A stretch of DNA of 64,000 nt from an uncultured Flavobacteriales bacterium (GCA_913054135.1 CAJXJK010000002.1:248001-312000), one strand, 5' to 3'. Shown: positions 54,131-63,095, counted from the first letter of the stretch. Translations and numbers: made by a program. Notes: generated by a model not told the origin, from the letters alone.

Positions 54131-56098
54131 TTAAATTTTTGAAATCCTCTTTGAACTCAATCCCTGATCTGTTTTGGCAACAACCAAATAGGTTCCCTTA
54201 TCAAAATCAGATAAATCAATTTGAATTTGATTTGAAGCGTTTGTTCTCTTTGAAATAAGCTGACCAGCCATACTATAAATCAAAACTTCTTGAATAGCCA
54301 CTTTAGATTTTATAGTAAAAATGTCTTTTGTAGGATTTGGAAAAAACGAAAGATCAATATCTGCTAAATCAACAATGCCCACCGAGAAAAGTGCTGAAAT
54401 CGTAGTTCCGAGAGATTCATTGTTAAATGTTCCTGAACCATTTGTTTTCAATTTTACGGCCTTCACCATATATTCAAAATCACCTCCTGAAGGAATAGTA
54501 GCGTCAGAGAAAGTGGTTGAAGTCTCTAAACTTGTATTCACCTGAGTCCATAAAGAAGATGCTGTTCTTCTATAAATATTATAGCCGTCAACTGAGACGT
54601 CAGTACTGGCTGTCCAACTTAGTTCGGCAACATTATTAACGTTTGAAACCGTTAACACTGAAGGCGGCTCAACATAGTAAGCCCTCAAAGAAGGATCACC
54701 TAGCTGTGCCATATGCACACCTTCTCCAGTTACAAACCCAACTCCTAAACTCAATGAAAGATAATCTGTATTTACATCCATTGACATTTTAGCAGCCGAA
54801 CCTAAATGGTCACCCTGAGCCATAGTATGATAATGCCAATTAGGACGTCCGGCCCATGAGACTGAGAGTGTATTACCTGAAGCTAAAGCAGCCCTCATGA
54901 AATTATTCGTCTTATCCCAATCTCCAAAATAAGAACCAAACAACATGGTAAAGGATGCTTGCAATGAAATAGAAGAACCAAGCTCAGCAGATGTTAATGA
55001 TGTACCGTTATCTAGACTACCTGCACTTGTATAAGAACCAGGTCCACATCCGTAAGACCATAAGTAGCTTTCAGTGGTCAATGAAGTTGCATAATCAGCT
55101 TCAAAAATATTTGAATTGAATACAAAAGGGGCAAAATTTCTAATGCCGTTTTGAGCAAATCCCTCCGTCATTCCTGTGAAAGAGCCTTGGTCGTAAACAG
55201 CCTGTTCTAGAGGAACATAAGCGCCAACTTTGAAATCATGGGCTCTATTCAAATAATCTCTGAGTAGGTCTTCTTCAGTTGCAGTGTACACAGGTAAATC
55301 ATGAAAATCAACCCTGCAAACTTCTAACTCTAAAGAAGATGGCGTTTGACTTTGATCAAATTTACCATCACCAGGGATGTTATCATTTCTCACATCATTT
55401 GCCACAGTATTGTCTACAGAAACATCTGTCCAATTACCATCCAAATCTCCATAATAAGTATCAGCCGGCCAAGCACCTTCATGGTCAGTATGGGCATCAG
55501 GATACAAATTACCAGAATAAGGAACAGGGATATGCCCTAATAAAAACACAGTGTTCAAATCATTTAAGGCCGTATATTCAGCTTGAATGATGGCCTTAAC
55601 ATCTTGAGGAGAATCAGCAGGATTAATTGCAATTAGCTTTGGCATCCATGAGTCATTATATAAATCATCCATGAGCTGATCGAGCTCAGAGCTCAAACCT
55701 GTTTCAAATGTTTCATCTACTAAGACAAGGATATCACCTCTATTAGCTGTAAGGTCTCTCTGTATGCCTGCATTGATATATCCCCAAGAGTATAAAGTGC
55801 TACCAGATACTTTTTGAACGAGGTATTCATAGGTATCTCCTACCTCAACATTATTGTCTACAAAAGTTGTATTTCCTGTCGCTACACTGCCGATAGTTGA
55901 TCCCCAACCTGAGCTTCCGACATCTTTTCTAAAAATATTATAGGTAGTTCCGGTTGCCGTGTTCTCGGTCCAATTTAAAGTAATTGAAGCAGGACTTTCA
56001 CTTGCCACTGCATCAATGGGAATGCAAAAATCTTTAGCGGCGTCTTGCCCATAAATAAATAATGGACAAAAAATTAAAATGAGGTTAAGTAATTTCAT
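54131..56098 (-). CDS. FN3 protein with degenerate gingipain-like (C25) domain and T9SS type A sorting domain
   Basis: A 655-residue secreted protein. ATG 56098 gives a signal peptide (LNLILIFCPLFIYGQ). An FN3-like domain (ITLNWTENTATGTTYNIF) covers about 22-110. Residues 120-480 resemble the caspase-like C25 fold: DTYYGDLDGNW, LEVCRVDFHDLP, then SYGCGPGSYTSAGS where gingipains have TGHGS, and FGSYFGDW where they have ACVNGDF. If this alignment is right, the catalytic His and Cys are replaced. A second FN3 (LTVSNVNNVAELSWTAS) and a type A sorting domain (FFPNPTKDIFTIKS) end the protein. Surface-located; enzymatic activity doubtful. Confidence 0.7.
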   Translation of the reverse strand: MKLLNLILIFCPLFIYGQDAAKDFCIPIDAVASESPASITLNWTENTATGTTYNIFRKDVGSSGWGSTIGSVATGNTTFVDNNVEVGDTYEYLVQKVSGSTLYSWGYINAGIQRDLTANRGDILVLVDETFETGLSSELDQLMDDLYNDSWMPKLIAINPADSPQDVKAIIQAEYTALNDLNTVFLLGHIPVPYSGNLYPDAHTDHEGAWPADTYYGDLDGNWTDVSVDNTVANDVRNDNIPGDGKFDQSQTPSSLELEVCRVDFHDLPVYTATEEDLLRDYLNRAHDFKVGAYVPLEQAVYDQGSFTGMTEGFAQNGIRNFAPFVFNSNIFEADYATSLTTESYLWSYGCGPGSYTSAGSLDNGTSLTSAELGSSISLQASFTMLFGSYFGDWDKTNNFMRAALASGNTLSVSWAGRPNWHYHTMAQGDHLGSAAKMSMDVNTDYLSLSLGVGFVTGEGVHMAQLGDPSLRAYYVEPPSVLTVSNVNNVAELSWTASTDVSVDGYNIYRRTASSLWTQVNTSLETSTTFSDATIPSGGDFEYMVKAVKLKTNGSGTFNNESLGTTISALFSVGIVDLADIDLSFFPNPTKDIFTIKSKVAIQEVLIYSMAGQLISKRTNASNQIQIDLSDFDKGTYLVVAKTDQGLSSKRISKI

Positions 56099-56130
56099 GA
56101 GGTTCAATTTGACGCAATGATACACTCATT

Positions 56131-56151
56131 AATCTATCAAAACAATAGATT
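56131..56151. repeat. Inverted repeat between secreted protein genes
   Basis: AATCTAT and ATAGATT form a 7-bp stem around a seven-base loop, between the stop at 56188 and the ATG at 56098 on the minus strand. There is no T run, so it is not a classical terminator; it may stabilise mRNA. Confidence 0.3.
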
Positions 56152-56187
56152 ATTAAATTATTAACACAATTGTGGAATTCTGAATAC

Positions 56188-56859
56188 TTACTCCGTACCG
56201 TAATCGAATGCTGTATAGAACAGCTCGGTACCTTTATATACGTCTAAAGTGTCACCATTAGAGATTTCAATATCTCTATTTACCGATTGAATCTTGCCAA
56301 TATTGAGCGCATAGACTTCATAAGAACGCAGCACTTCAATATAAGAAGTGAAATCTTCGTGTTCAACCACCACTGAGGAATCATAATCTAATCCTCCGAC
56401 AGAAATTGGCAAGTAAATATTCGAGTAGTAGCATTGCTCTGCATCTAGATTGTTAAGGCCGTTACAATCCCAATATTGATCATAAGAGATAGAGAATGCC
56501 ATCTTAATTTTTCTTTGATTCTCTTCAACAACCTCAACCGATCTTGTAGTTTTCTTGACTATCCAAACATCCTTTAATCCCCAAGAAAGCGTATCAGCTT
56601 GTCTGATATATCTGTACAACTTTTGAGTTTCGTCTCCTTCACCATCAATCTCTATCTCCCCTATCACCTCTTTGATTTGGTAATAATCGGTATCATGAAC
56701 GGCTGAAGGATCATCATGTACAATATCCATAACATCATAGGAAACATATTTCCCTTGATCTATTGGAAAATACTCGTGACCATAAATAATTATACCATCA
56801 TTTTTGTCTTTGCAAGACAATGCTAATAGCGCAATTGATATGATGAGTACATACTTCAC
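56188..56859 (-). CDS. Lipoprotein of unknown function
   Basis: A 223-residue lipoprotein (LIISIALLALSCKDK, lipobox ALSC). The start is a GTG. The mature part begins with IIYGHEYFPIDQGKYVSYDV, a pattern seen in Bacteroidota lipoproteins of unknown function. No catalytic motif. It is not tightly linked to the membrane gene upstream of it. Confidence 0.72.
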   Translation of the reverse strand: MKYVLIISIALLALSCKDKNDGIIIYGHEYFPIDQGKYVSYDVMDIVHDDPSAVHDTDYYQIKEVIGEIEIDGEGDETQKLYRYIRQADTLSWGLKDVWIVKKTTRSVEVVEENQRKIKMAFSISYDQYWDCNGLNNLDAEQCYYSNIYLPISVGGLDYDSSVVVEHEDFTSYIEVLRSYEVYALNIGKIQSVNRDIEISNGDTLDVYKGTELFYTAFDYGTE

Positions 56860-56896
56860 AAATACTTAAACGTATTGTTTATGATTAAAGTTTGTT

Positions 56897-57415
56897 TTAA
56901 GACATTCTCTTTAACTGATATGCGTAAAGAATCATGAAGGTGACAGAGAATACTGCTGTCACTCCGAAAGTAATAATACCCATGAATCCTGTTACCCCCA
57001 TCAGCCAAGCTGTCACCACTAAAGGAAAGATGCTATAAATGATGTAGATGAAATAACCGATTTTTTTCAGCTTAAACATCAATAAAACTGAGATCAACCC
57101 CAACGCAATAGTTAGGATATTTGCTCCCATCATCTCGTAGAAATAATAATTACTTCTTTCACTCACCTCTAGAATATCACCATACATGTCAGCAGATAAT
57201 TCAGATCCGGGTCCATCAGGAATTGTACTTAACAGTTCAATTTTTTCTTCAAGCATTTCAGCTTCTGTTTTCTGACCCTGTGAAGCAGCAAACAATAAAC
57301 TCACCGCCGTGATTCCTATCCAAACGAATGAAAGGATACAATAAACTAATAATGCTTGTCCCCTTTTTTCTTTGATTTCTAACTTACTATCTAATAACTC
57401 TTCGTCTACGTTCAT
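56897..57415 (-). CDS. Membrane protein of unknown function
   Basis: A 172-residue protein: acidic N-terminus, then hydrophobic helices near 23-43, 100-118, 122-142 and 146-166, with an extracytoplasmic loop between the first two. The start overlaps the hutH stop by four bases (ATGA), so it is the third gene of the hisS-hutH transcript. Function unknown. Confidence 0.7.
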   Translation of the reverse strand: MNVDEELLDSKLEIKEKRGQALLVYCILSFVWIGITAVSLLFAASQGQKTEAEMLEEKIELLSTIPDGPGSELSADMYGDILEVSERSNYYFYEMMGANILTIALGLISVLLMFKLKKIGYFIYIIYSIFPLVVTAWLMGVTGFMGIITFGVTAVFSVTFMILYAYQLKRMS

Positions 57416-58893
57416 ATCGTTTGAATAAATGAAATTGACTTCTCAATTTCGGGTTGCATAATAATATCTTGGTCTACAAAAGGTACACTCTTTCTATAAT
57501 CTTGAATCACTTTTTCTAAAATTGAAGAAGTCTTTAATGGCCTTCTAAACTCTAATGCTTGAGTTCCATTAAATATTTCGACTCCAATTATTTTTTTCAA
57601 ATTCTCTACAATTCTAAAACACTTGGTTGCTGCATTTGCTCCCATACTTACGTGATCTTCTTGACCATTCGAAGATTCAATTGAATCAACAGATGCAGGA
57701 CTGGCCAATTGTTTGTTTTGACTTACAACAGAAGCTGCAGCATATTGTGGAATCATGAATCCTGAATTTAAACCTGGATTGGCGACCAAAAAGTCAGGTA
57801 AATTTCTGTTCCCTCCTATCAATTGATAAACTCTTCTTTCAGAAATGTTACCCAATTCGGCAAGAGCTATTCCCAGGAAATCTAGAGTTATTGCCAAAGG
57901 TTGACCGTGAAAATTTCCTGCTGAAATAATTTCATCTGTTTCAGGAAAAATGGTTGGATTATCAGTCACCGCATTAATCTCACGCTCAAAAATTTCAATT
58001 GCATATGCTATGGCATCTTTAGATGCGCCGTGCACTTGAGGTATACACCTGAATGAATATGGATCTTGAACATGCTCTTTCTCTTGAGCAATTATCTCAG
58101 ACCCTTTCAACAACTCTCTAAATTTTGAGGCTGTTTCAATTTGTCCTTTTTGATTTCTAATTTGATTGACATTGGCTGAAAATGGGCTGATTCTGCAATC
58201 AAATCCTTCTAAAGAAATGGCGCCAACAATATCGGCAGCATTTGATAATTGTTGAGCATTGATTAAGCACCATACTCCGTACGAGCTCATAAACTGTGTT
58301 CCGTTCAATAATGATAAACCTTCTTTAGATTTTAAAGTCATGGCTTCCCAACCGAATTGTGAAAGCATTTCTTTAGCCGTTTTCCTCTCTCCTTTTATAT
58401 AGACATCTCCTTCTCCTAATAGGGCTAAAGACATATGAGCTAAGGGAGCTAAATCTCCTGAGGCACCCAATGAACCTTGCTGATAAACAACTGGCGTCAC
58501 ATCATTGTTATAAAAATCAATGAGCCTCTGTACTGTTTCAAGTTGTGATCCTGAATGCCCGTATGACAAACCTTGCACTTTTAACAGCAACATTAACTTT
58601 ACGATTTCCTGAGGAACTTCTTCGCCTAATCCACAAGCATGAGACTTCACCAAGTTTGATTGAAGTTTGCTCAAATCTTCGTTAGATATAACCGTGTTAC
58701 AAAGACTTCCGAAACCTGTATTGATACCATAGAAAACATCACTATTCCCTTCAAGTTTATTATCTAGATACTCTCTACAGTCAGCAATTTTCTTCGCAGA
58801 TTCTGCCGATAGCGCAAGTGTTTTTTTCTCTTTAATGATATCTGAAATGTCAGATATACTTAAGTGTTTAGAACTTATTTCGTGAACTGCCAT
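57412..58893 (-). CDS. hutH: Histidine ammonia-lyase
   Basis: Deaminates histidine to urocanate. The MIO prosthetic group tripeptide is Ala144-Ser145-Gly146 in GSLGASGDLAPLAH. The substrate-selectivity pair is Ser84-His85 in KSHACG, as in histidine lyases; Phe/Leu- or His/Leu-type phenylalanine and tyrosine lyases differ here. YGINTGFG near 55 and NGTQ near 195 are standard. No urocanase, imidazolonepropionase or formiminoglutamase gene is adjacent. The ATG directly follows the hisS stop codon. Confidence 0.92.
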   Translation of the reverse strand: MAVHEISSKHLSISDISDIIKEKKTLALSAESAKKIADCREYLDNKLEGNSDVFYGINTGFGSLCNTVISNEDLSKLQSNLVKSHACGLGEEVPQEIVKLMLLLKVQGLSYGHSGSQLETVQRLIDFYNNDVTPVVYQQGSLGASGDLAPLAHMSLALLGEGDVYIKGERKTAKEMLSQFGWEAMTLKSKEGLSLLNGTQFMSSYGVWCLINAQQLSNAADIVGAISLEGFDCRISPFSANVNQIRNQKGQIETASKFRELLKGSEIIAQEKEHVQDPYSFRCIPQVHGASKDAIAYAIEIFEREINAVTDNPTIFPETDEIISAGNFHGQPLAITLDFLGIALAELGNISERRVYQLIGGNRNLPDFLVANPGLNSGFMIPQYAAASVVSQNKQLASPASVDSIESSNGQEDHVSMGANAATKCFRIVENLKKIIGVEIFNGTQALEFRRPLKTSSILEKVIQDYRKSVPFVDQDIIMQPEIEKSISFIQTI

Positions 58894-60261
58894 TTAGGAT
58901 AATTTGGTTATTAAAGATTGAAGTTCAGCAGTTTGCTGTTCCCCGCTCTCCATATTTTTATAGGTGATTTTTCCTGATTCTAATTCATCAGATCCAATCA
59001 TCACCACGTACGGAATTGATCTGTCATTTCCATATTTCATTTGCTTTTTCATCTTTGCAGACGAAGGATAAACTTCACATGAAATACCAGCCTCTCTAAG
59101 CTGCTTAGCGTAAATCATTGATTGCTTTTGCTCTGCTTCACCAAAGTTGATGAAAAGAACCTTGGTTGAAATGGTTGCCGATTTAGGAAATAAATCTAAT
59201 TCTTCTAAAACGTCATAAATTCTGTCAGCTCCGAATGATATTCCGACTCCAGACATTCCTTTCAATCCAAACAAAGCTGTTAGGTCATCATATCTTCCAC
59301 CACCACAAATACTGCCGATTTGCACATTGTTGGCAGACACCTCAAAAATAGCTCCCGTGTAGTAATTAAGTCCCCTCGCTAAAGTCACTTCAAATTCAAG
59401 CTTAGCTTTTTCTAAGCCCAAATCACTGGCCTCATTAATCACATATTCAAGCTCTTCAATTCCTTTTAATCCAATTTCTGAATCTGCTAAAAAGTCTTTT
59501 AAAGAGTTTAATTTTTCAGTATTGGATCCATTCAAAGAGAATAGTGGATCAATTTTTTGGATTGCATCTTCACTAATTCCTCTATTGACCAATTCTTTAA
59601 TCACTCCCTCTTTTCCAATCTTATCTAATTTGTCAATTGCAACAGTGATTGGAACAATGTTTTCTTCTTCTCCGCAAACCTCTGCAATGCCCGATAGTAT
59701 TTTTCTGTTATTTATTTTGATTGAGAAATCAGTCAATTGAAGATTTGTCAATACTTCATCAAAAATTTGAACCAACTCAATTTCATAAACCAAAGAATCA
59801 CTCCCTACTACATCCGCATCACATTGATAAAACTCTCTATACCTTCCTCTTTGAGGACGATCCGCTCTCCAAACCGGCTGAATTTGAAATCGCTTGAACG
59901 GAAAAGACAAATCATTTTGATTCTGCACTACAAAGCGTGCAAATGGCACCGTTAAATCGTAACGCAGGGCTTTATCCGAAATTGAATTTGCAAAGCGTGG
60001 CAAGTTTTCATCTGCCAATGCATTAGTGTCAGCCTTTTTTAACTGATCACCATTGCTCAAGATTCTAAATATCAACCTGTCCCCTTCTTCTCCGTACTTA
60101 CCGAGCAAAGTATCAGTTTTCTCCATTGAAGGAGTCTCTATTGGCAGAAAGCCATACTTCTGAAACGAAGCCTTAATCGTATCAAAAATATAATTCCTTT
60201 TCGCCATGGTGTCTGGCAAAAAATCTCTTGTTCCTTTTACTATTGATGGTTTCGTACTCAT
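58894..60261 (-). CDS. hisS: Histidyl-tRNA synthetase
   Basis: Charges tRNA-His. Class II core of 455 residues: KGTRDFLPDTMAKRNYIF at the N-terminus, LRYDLTVPFARFV, the motif 2 region QPVWRADRPQRGRYREFYQCD, the HisRS motif LARGLNYYTGAIFEV, and motif 3 (GVGISFGADRIYDVL) before the C-terminal anticodon domain. ATG 60261 is chosen over a TTG at 60282 that lies at a TAAATTTG promoter element. Stop codon touches the hutH ATG. Confidence 0.96.
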   Translation of the reverse strand: MSTKPSIVKGTRDFLPDTMAKRNYIFDTIKASFQKYGFLPIETPSMEKTDTLLGKYGEEGDRLIFRILSNGDQLKKADTNALADENLPRFANSISDKALRYDLTVPFARFVVQNQNDLSFPFKRFQIQPVWRADRPQRGRYREFYQCDADVVGSDSLVYEIELVQIFDEVLTNLQLTDFSIKINNRKILSGIAEVCGEEENIVPITVAIDKLDKIGKEGVIKELVNRGISEDAIQKIDPLFSLNGSNTEKLNSLKDFLADSEIGLKGIEELEYVINEASDLGLEKAKLEFEVTLARGLNYYTGAIFEVSANNVQIGSICGGGRYDDLTALFGLKGMSGVGISFGADRIYDVLEELDLFPKSATISTKVLFINFGEAEQKQSMIYAKQLREAGISCEVYPSSAKMKKQMKYGNDRSIPYVVMIGSDELESGKITYKNMESGEQQTAELQSLITKLS

Positions 60262-60279
60262 GTCGTGAATTGTATCGAG

Positions 60280-60287
60280 CAAATTTA
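60280..60287 (-). promoter_or_regulatory. -7 promoter element for hisS-hutH
   Basis: TAAATTTG on the minus strand, 18 bases before the hisS ATG, the same distance and sequence as in front of the arginase-argS pair. Confidence 0.5.
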
Positions 60288-60336
60288 ATGTTTTGAAACG
60301 AACAAAATCCTTAGTTTTGCATCAAATTTTGGTGAA

Positions 60337-61041
60337 ATGCACAAATTCAAAAACAGACTAAAATATTACCTCATAGGCTTTGGACTGGGCTTGGTTTTTA
60401 TGTTTTTCATTTTTGGTAATCGCGCATGTGCTTGGCTACCCGAGAACAGAGTGAAAAATATGTTAGCCGAAAAAGAAATCTTCGTTGGCGATTCAGTTCA
60501 ATATTTGATGCAATGTCAAAACGTTACAAATGATGATGTTTACAGACTTTTGAACGAAGAAGGAGATGTTGATTTTGAAAGATCTATAACAGATGTACAT
60601 CCAAAAATCTATTTGTTTCAAGGCTATAAAGACAAGAAAGATATTACCATTACTTACGCTCTGGGCGATTCAACAACTGAAGTTATAGGTTTTGAATTTG
60701 GAGGAAATACTTGTACAACTGTCTTATCTAATGAACATAAAAATGTCGTTTCGGTTCCTGAGTTCAAAATTATTAGCATTATTGAAGAGCAAAAAATTAG
60801 AATATTAGACAGGGCTCAATGCCAAATGGACGCCCACGGTTTGACTAATGCCGAAGTACTTAATTTTCATTTGCATGCCACTAACGTCGTTGAAATGTCT
60901 GAGCCACGACTTGAGCCAAATCCTTTTTACTGGATGCATGGAATGATTCAAAACGTAGATTTTGAAATCAAATATATAATTGGAGACAGCAGAACAAGAA
61001 TTGCAGAAATTATTGGGCCTGTTGAAACGGACTGCGAATAA
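60337..61041 (+). CDS. Membrane-anchored protein with internal duplication (DUF4258-like)
   Basis: A 234-residue protein with one N-terminal helix (YLIGFGLGLVFMFFIFG) followed by ACAWLPENRVK. The rest appears as two related halves: one ending ITYALGDSTTEVIGF, the other ending IKYIIGDSRTRIAEI, each followed by a Cys. The start recalls proteins labelled DUF4258 in Bacteroidota, though I cannot be sure. A TAGTTTTG element (60312-60319) lies just upstream. It overlaps the next ATG by one base (TAATG). Confidence 0.6.
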   Translation: MHKFKNRLKYYLIGFGLGLVFMFFIFGNRACAWLPENRVKNMLAEKEIFVGDSVQYLMQCQNVTNDDVYRLLNEEGDVDFERSITDVHPKIYLFQGYKDKKDITITYALGDSTTEVIGFEFGGNTCTTVLSNEHKNVVSVPEFKIISIIEEQKIRILDRAQCQMDAHGLTNAEVLNFHLHATNVVEMSEPRLEPNPFYWMHGMIQNVDFEIKYIIGDSRTRIAEIIGPVETDCE

Positions 61042-61610
61042 TGGACTCTGAAGTTTTAGATAATAAGGGATTATTAAACCACACAGTTGACTTAACTTTT
61101 AGTAACGGACCTTCATTCAGTAATCCCACACGAATAGCAGCATTAGTTGTTTTAGTTATTTCAGTGGTTACTGCCTTCAATGGCTTCCCTTATATATTTA
61201 TAGGTATTGGATTAGGACTAGGAATGGCTTTTATTGTTAGTTCATCAGGAGGAACTGACATTTGCTTAGAAACGAAGTATGTTAGAGAATATCACAAAAG
61301 ACTTTTTCTAAAATCTGGAAAGTGGAGATCGACATTTACCTTTACTGACATCTCTATTATTAGTAGAGGAAAGGCAGTCAAGTTATCAGACATGGGTGGC
61401 TCTACCATCCAATCATCTGAAGAGAAAAAGGTACAAGTTGTTCTTTTAATCCCCAATCACAGACAGAGCATATTAATTAAGGAATGTGATAATTTGTCTA
61501 AGGGTATAGAATTAATGAAAGAGATTTCTGAGAAAATGGATAAGAAAGTGATGAATTATCATCCTCAGATATCTAAGAAAACACAAGAACGATTAAGATA
61601 TCGTAGATAA
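61041..61610 (+). CDS. Two-helix membrane protein of unknown function
   Basis: A 189-residue protein with two adjacent membrane helices (about 30-66) and a cytoplasmic C-terminal part that may be a PH-like domain by strand pattern. Its last 18 bases overlap the convergent aroK gene. Translationally coupled to the preceding gene. No family recognised. Confidence 0.65.
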   Translation: MDSEVLDNKGLLNHTVDLTFSNGPSFSNPTRIAALVVLVISVVTAFNGFPYIFIGIGLGLGMAFIVSSSGGTDICLETKYVREYHKRLFLKSGKWRSTFTFTDISIISRGKAVKLSDMGGSTIQSSEEKKVQVVLLIPNHRQSILIKECDNLSKGIELMKEISEKMDKKVMNYHPQISKKTQERLRYRR

Positions 61611-62117
61611 TTTAATCATTTTCACAAGGCTGTCTAGTTTCTCTGAGGATACACTTTCGGCGTCAAAAGTAATTTTCGCTTGATTATAAAAGAACTCCCG
61701 CTCTTCCACTTTCTGTTTTACAAACTCCATTAGCTTTTCCCTGTCATGCTTGAAAGGTTCTATCAAAGGTCGAATTGTTTTGGAACCAGAAAGACGGGAA
61801 GCTAAACCGTTGATTCCGACTTTAAGATAAACTGACATTCCCAAATTATTGATGAGCGTTATATTGTCTTTGAAACAAGGTGTACCACCTCCCAAAGCTA
61901 TCACAACATCCTGAGAGTCTATGCTTTTGAGCCATTTCAACTCTTCAGACCTGAAGAAGTCTTCTCCTTTTTCTTCGAAAACCTGAGCAATGGACATTTT
62001 AAGTTTTTCTTCGATTGCTTTGTCTGAATCTATGAAAGAAACATCCAGCTTATTTGCTAAACGTTTTCCTAGAGAAGATTTCCCTGCTCCCATAAATCCA
62101 ATTAAAAAGACAATCAT
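61593..62117 (-). CDS. aroK: Shikimate kinase
   Basis: Phosphorylates shikimate in the aromatic amino-acid pathway. The 174-residue P-loop kinase has GFMGAGKSSLGKRLA near residue 7, the shikimate-binding DSDKAIEEK, FRSEELKWL and the ALGGGTPCF block. Standalone gene; its 3' end overlaps the neighbouring convergent gene. Confidence 0.93.
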   Translation of the reverse strand: MIVFLIGFMGAGKSSLGKRLANKLDVSFIDSDKAIEEKLKMSIAQVFEEKGEDFFRSEELKWLKSIDSQDVVIALGGGTPCFKDNITLINNLGMSVYLKVGINGLASRLSGSKTIRPLIEPFKHDREKLMEFVKQKVEEREFFYNQAKITFDAESVSSEKLDSLVKMIKLSTIS

Positions 62118-62178
62118 GCTGCAAATTTATTGAGAATTAGCTCAATATGGAGTTTCAGAAAAATTTATTTTTTTTTTG

Positions 62179-62209
62179 TTTGCGAATTAAAATAAACCAT
62201 ATATATTTG
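62179..62209 (+). promoter_or_regulatory. Promoter of tRNA-Lys
   Basis: TTTG at 62179-62182, a 19-base spacer and TATATTTG at 62202-62209: the best match in the window to the Bacteroidota consensus. The tRNA begins 39 bases further on. Confidence 0.85.
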
Positions 62210-62248
62210 CACCCGCAATGACGTTTACGGCATAGCAAAAACAAGGTA

Positions 62249-62321
62249 GATCTGGTAGCTCAGTTGGTAGAGCATCTCCCTTTTAAGGAGAGGGTCCAGG
62301 GTTCGAGCCCCTGCCAGATCA
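62249..62321 (+). tRNA. tRNA-Lys (anticodon TTT)
   Basis: All stems pair: acceptor GATCTGG/CCAGATC, a D-arm with GCTC/GAGC, anticodon stem TCTCC/GGAGA around CTTTTAA, and T-arm CAGGG/CCCTG with the TTCGAGC loop. Discriminator is A. The CCA end is not encoded. Confidence 0.98.
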
Positions 62322-62325
62322 CAAT

Positions 62326-62360
62326 AAAAGCACTGACTAATTTTAGTTGGTGCTTTTTTT
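62326..62360 (+). terminator. Terminator after tRNA-Lys
   Basis: AAAAGCAC (62326-62333) and GTGCTTTT (62350-62357) form a stem with a further ACTAA/TTAGT pairing inside, followed by a T run. Confidence 0.85.
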
Positions 62361-62467
62361 ATTTTATCTATTCAGCCAACTTATTGCTATTAATTCCGTA
62401 TTTGAATTTAGATAACCTTATCTCATTGAGGTAAAAAATTCTTATTTTTAGACATTATTATAACACT

Positions 62468-62905
62468 ATGAAACGATTTAAACTACTTTTCTTACCTGCT
62501 CTTTTAATCATCTTCACTGCAAGTTGTGCAAAAAAGGGATGTAATGATGACCTTGCTCAAAACTATGATCCTGAGGCTGAAGAAAACGACCAAAGTTGTC
62601 AATATGCGGGTAATGTTGTCTTTTGGTGTTTACCAGCAGTTTCTGATTCATTAAAGAATATTGAAGGGCACATCATGCTAAGATTTGAATTAGAAGGTGA
62701 GATGGTTGATTCAACTACGACAGAAACATTCTTTGCTGCAGCAGGTGAATGTGGATTAACTGGAGCTAAAACAATTAAGCAAGAGTTTACAGGAAATTCA
62801 GAGAGATACTACAAATACAGAATTAGAGGATTGAATTATCAAACTATTTATGAAGACTTCATTACTATTAAAGCTAATGACTGCTTGAATATTCAATTGG
62901 AGTAA
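62468..62905 (+). CDS. Small lipoprotein
   Basis: A 145-residue lipoprotein (LPALLIIFTASCAKK, lipobox TASC). Residues 25-50 have the CNDDLAQNYDPEAEENDQSC segment, a motif common in Bacteroidota secreted proteins in the form C-x-A-x-NYDPxA-x-xDxSC. The remainder is beta-rich with no known function. Confidence 0.75.
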   Translation: MKRFKLLFLPALLIIFTASCAKKGCNDDLAQNYDPEAEENDQSCQYAGNVVFWCLPAVSDSLKNIEGHIMLRFELEGEMVDSTTTETFFAAAGECGLTGAKTIKQEFTGNSERYYKYRIRGLNYQTIYEDFITIKANDCLNIQLE

Positions 62906-62923
62906 GAAAACCATATTAAAATT

Positions 62924-62962
62924 AAAAACCTGATTTTGAATATTCAAAATCAGGTTTTTTTT
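62924..62962. terminator. Bidirectional terminator
   Basis: AAAAACCTGATTTTGAA and TTCAAAATCAGGTTTTT form a long perfect stem, with A and T runs, serving the lipoprotein gene on one strand and tRNA-Leu on the other. Confidence 0.9.
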
Positions 62963-62963
62963 G

Positions 62964-63046
62964 TGCCCAGAGCGGGATTCGAACCCGCACGCCCATAGGA
63001 CACTACCCCCTCAAGGTAGCCTGTCTACCAGTTTCAGCACCTGGGC
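62964..63046 (-). tRNA. tRNA-Leu (anticodon GAG)
   Basis: Class II tRNA with a long variable arm. Acceptor GCCCAGG/TCTGGGC (one G-T pair), anticodon stem CTACC/GGTAG with loop TTGAGGG, T-arm GCGGG/CCCGC with TTCGAAT loop. Anticodon occupies 63010-63012. Discriminator A; CCA not encoded. Confidence 0.97.
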
Positions 63047-63055
63047 AACAATTAA

Positions 63056-63077
63056 TCAAAGTGCATAATTACTTTGA
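63056..63077 (-). promoter_or_regulatory. Hairpin in the tRNA-Leu leader
   Basis: TCAAAGT and ACTTTGA form a 7-bp stem with an eight-base loop between the -7 element and the mature tRNA-Leu 5' end. It may guide pre-tRNA processing; it is not known to me. Confidence 0.35.
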
Positions 63078-63087
63078 AATGAGGGCA

Positions 63088-63095
63088 CAAATATA
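63088..63095 (-). promoter_or_regulatory. -7 promoter element for tRNA-Leu
   Basis: TATATTTG on the minus strand, 41 bases before the tRNA 5' end. No -33 at the standard distance. Confidence 0.5.
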
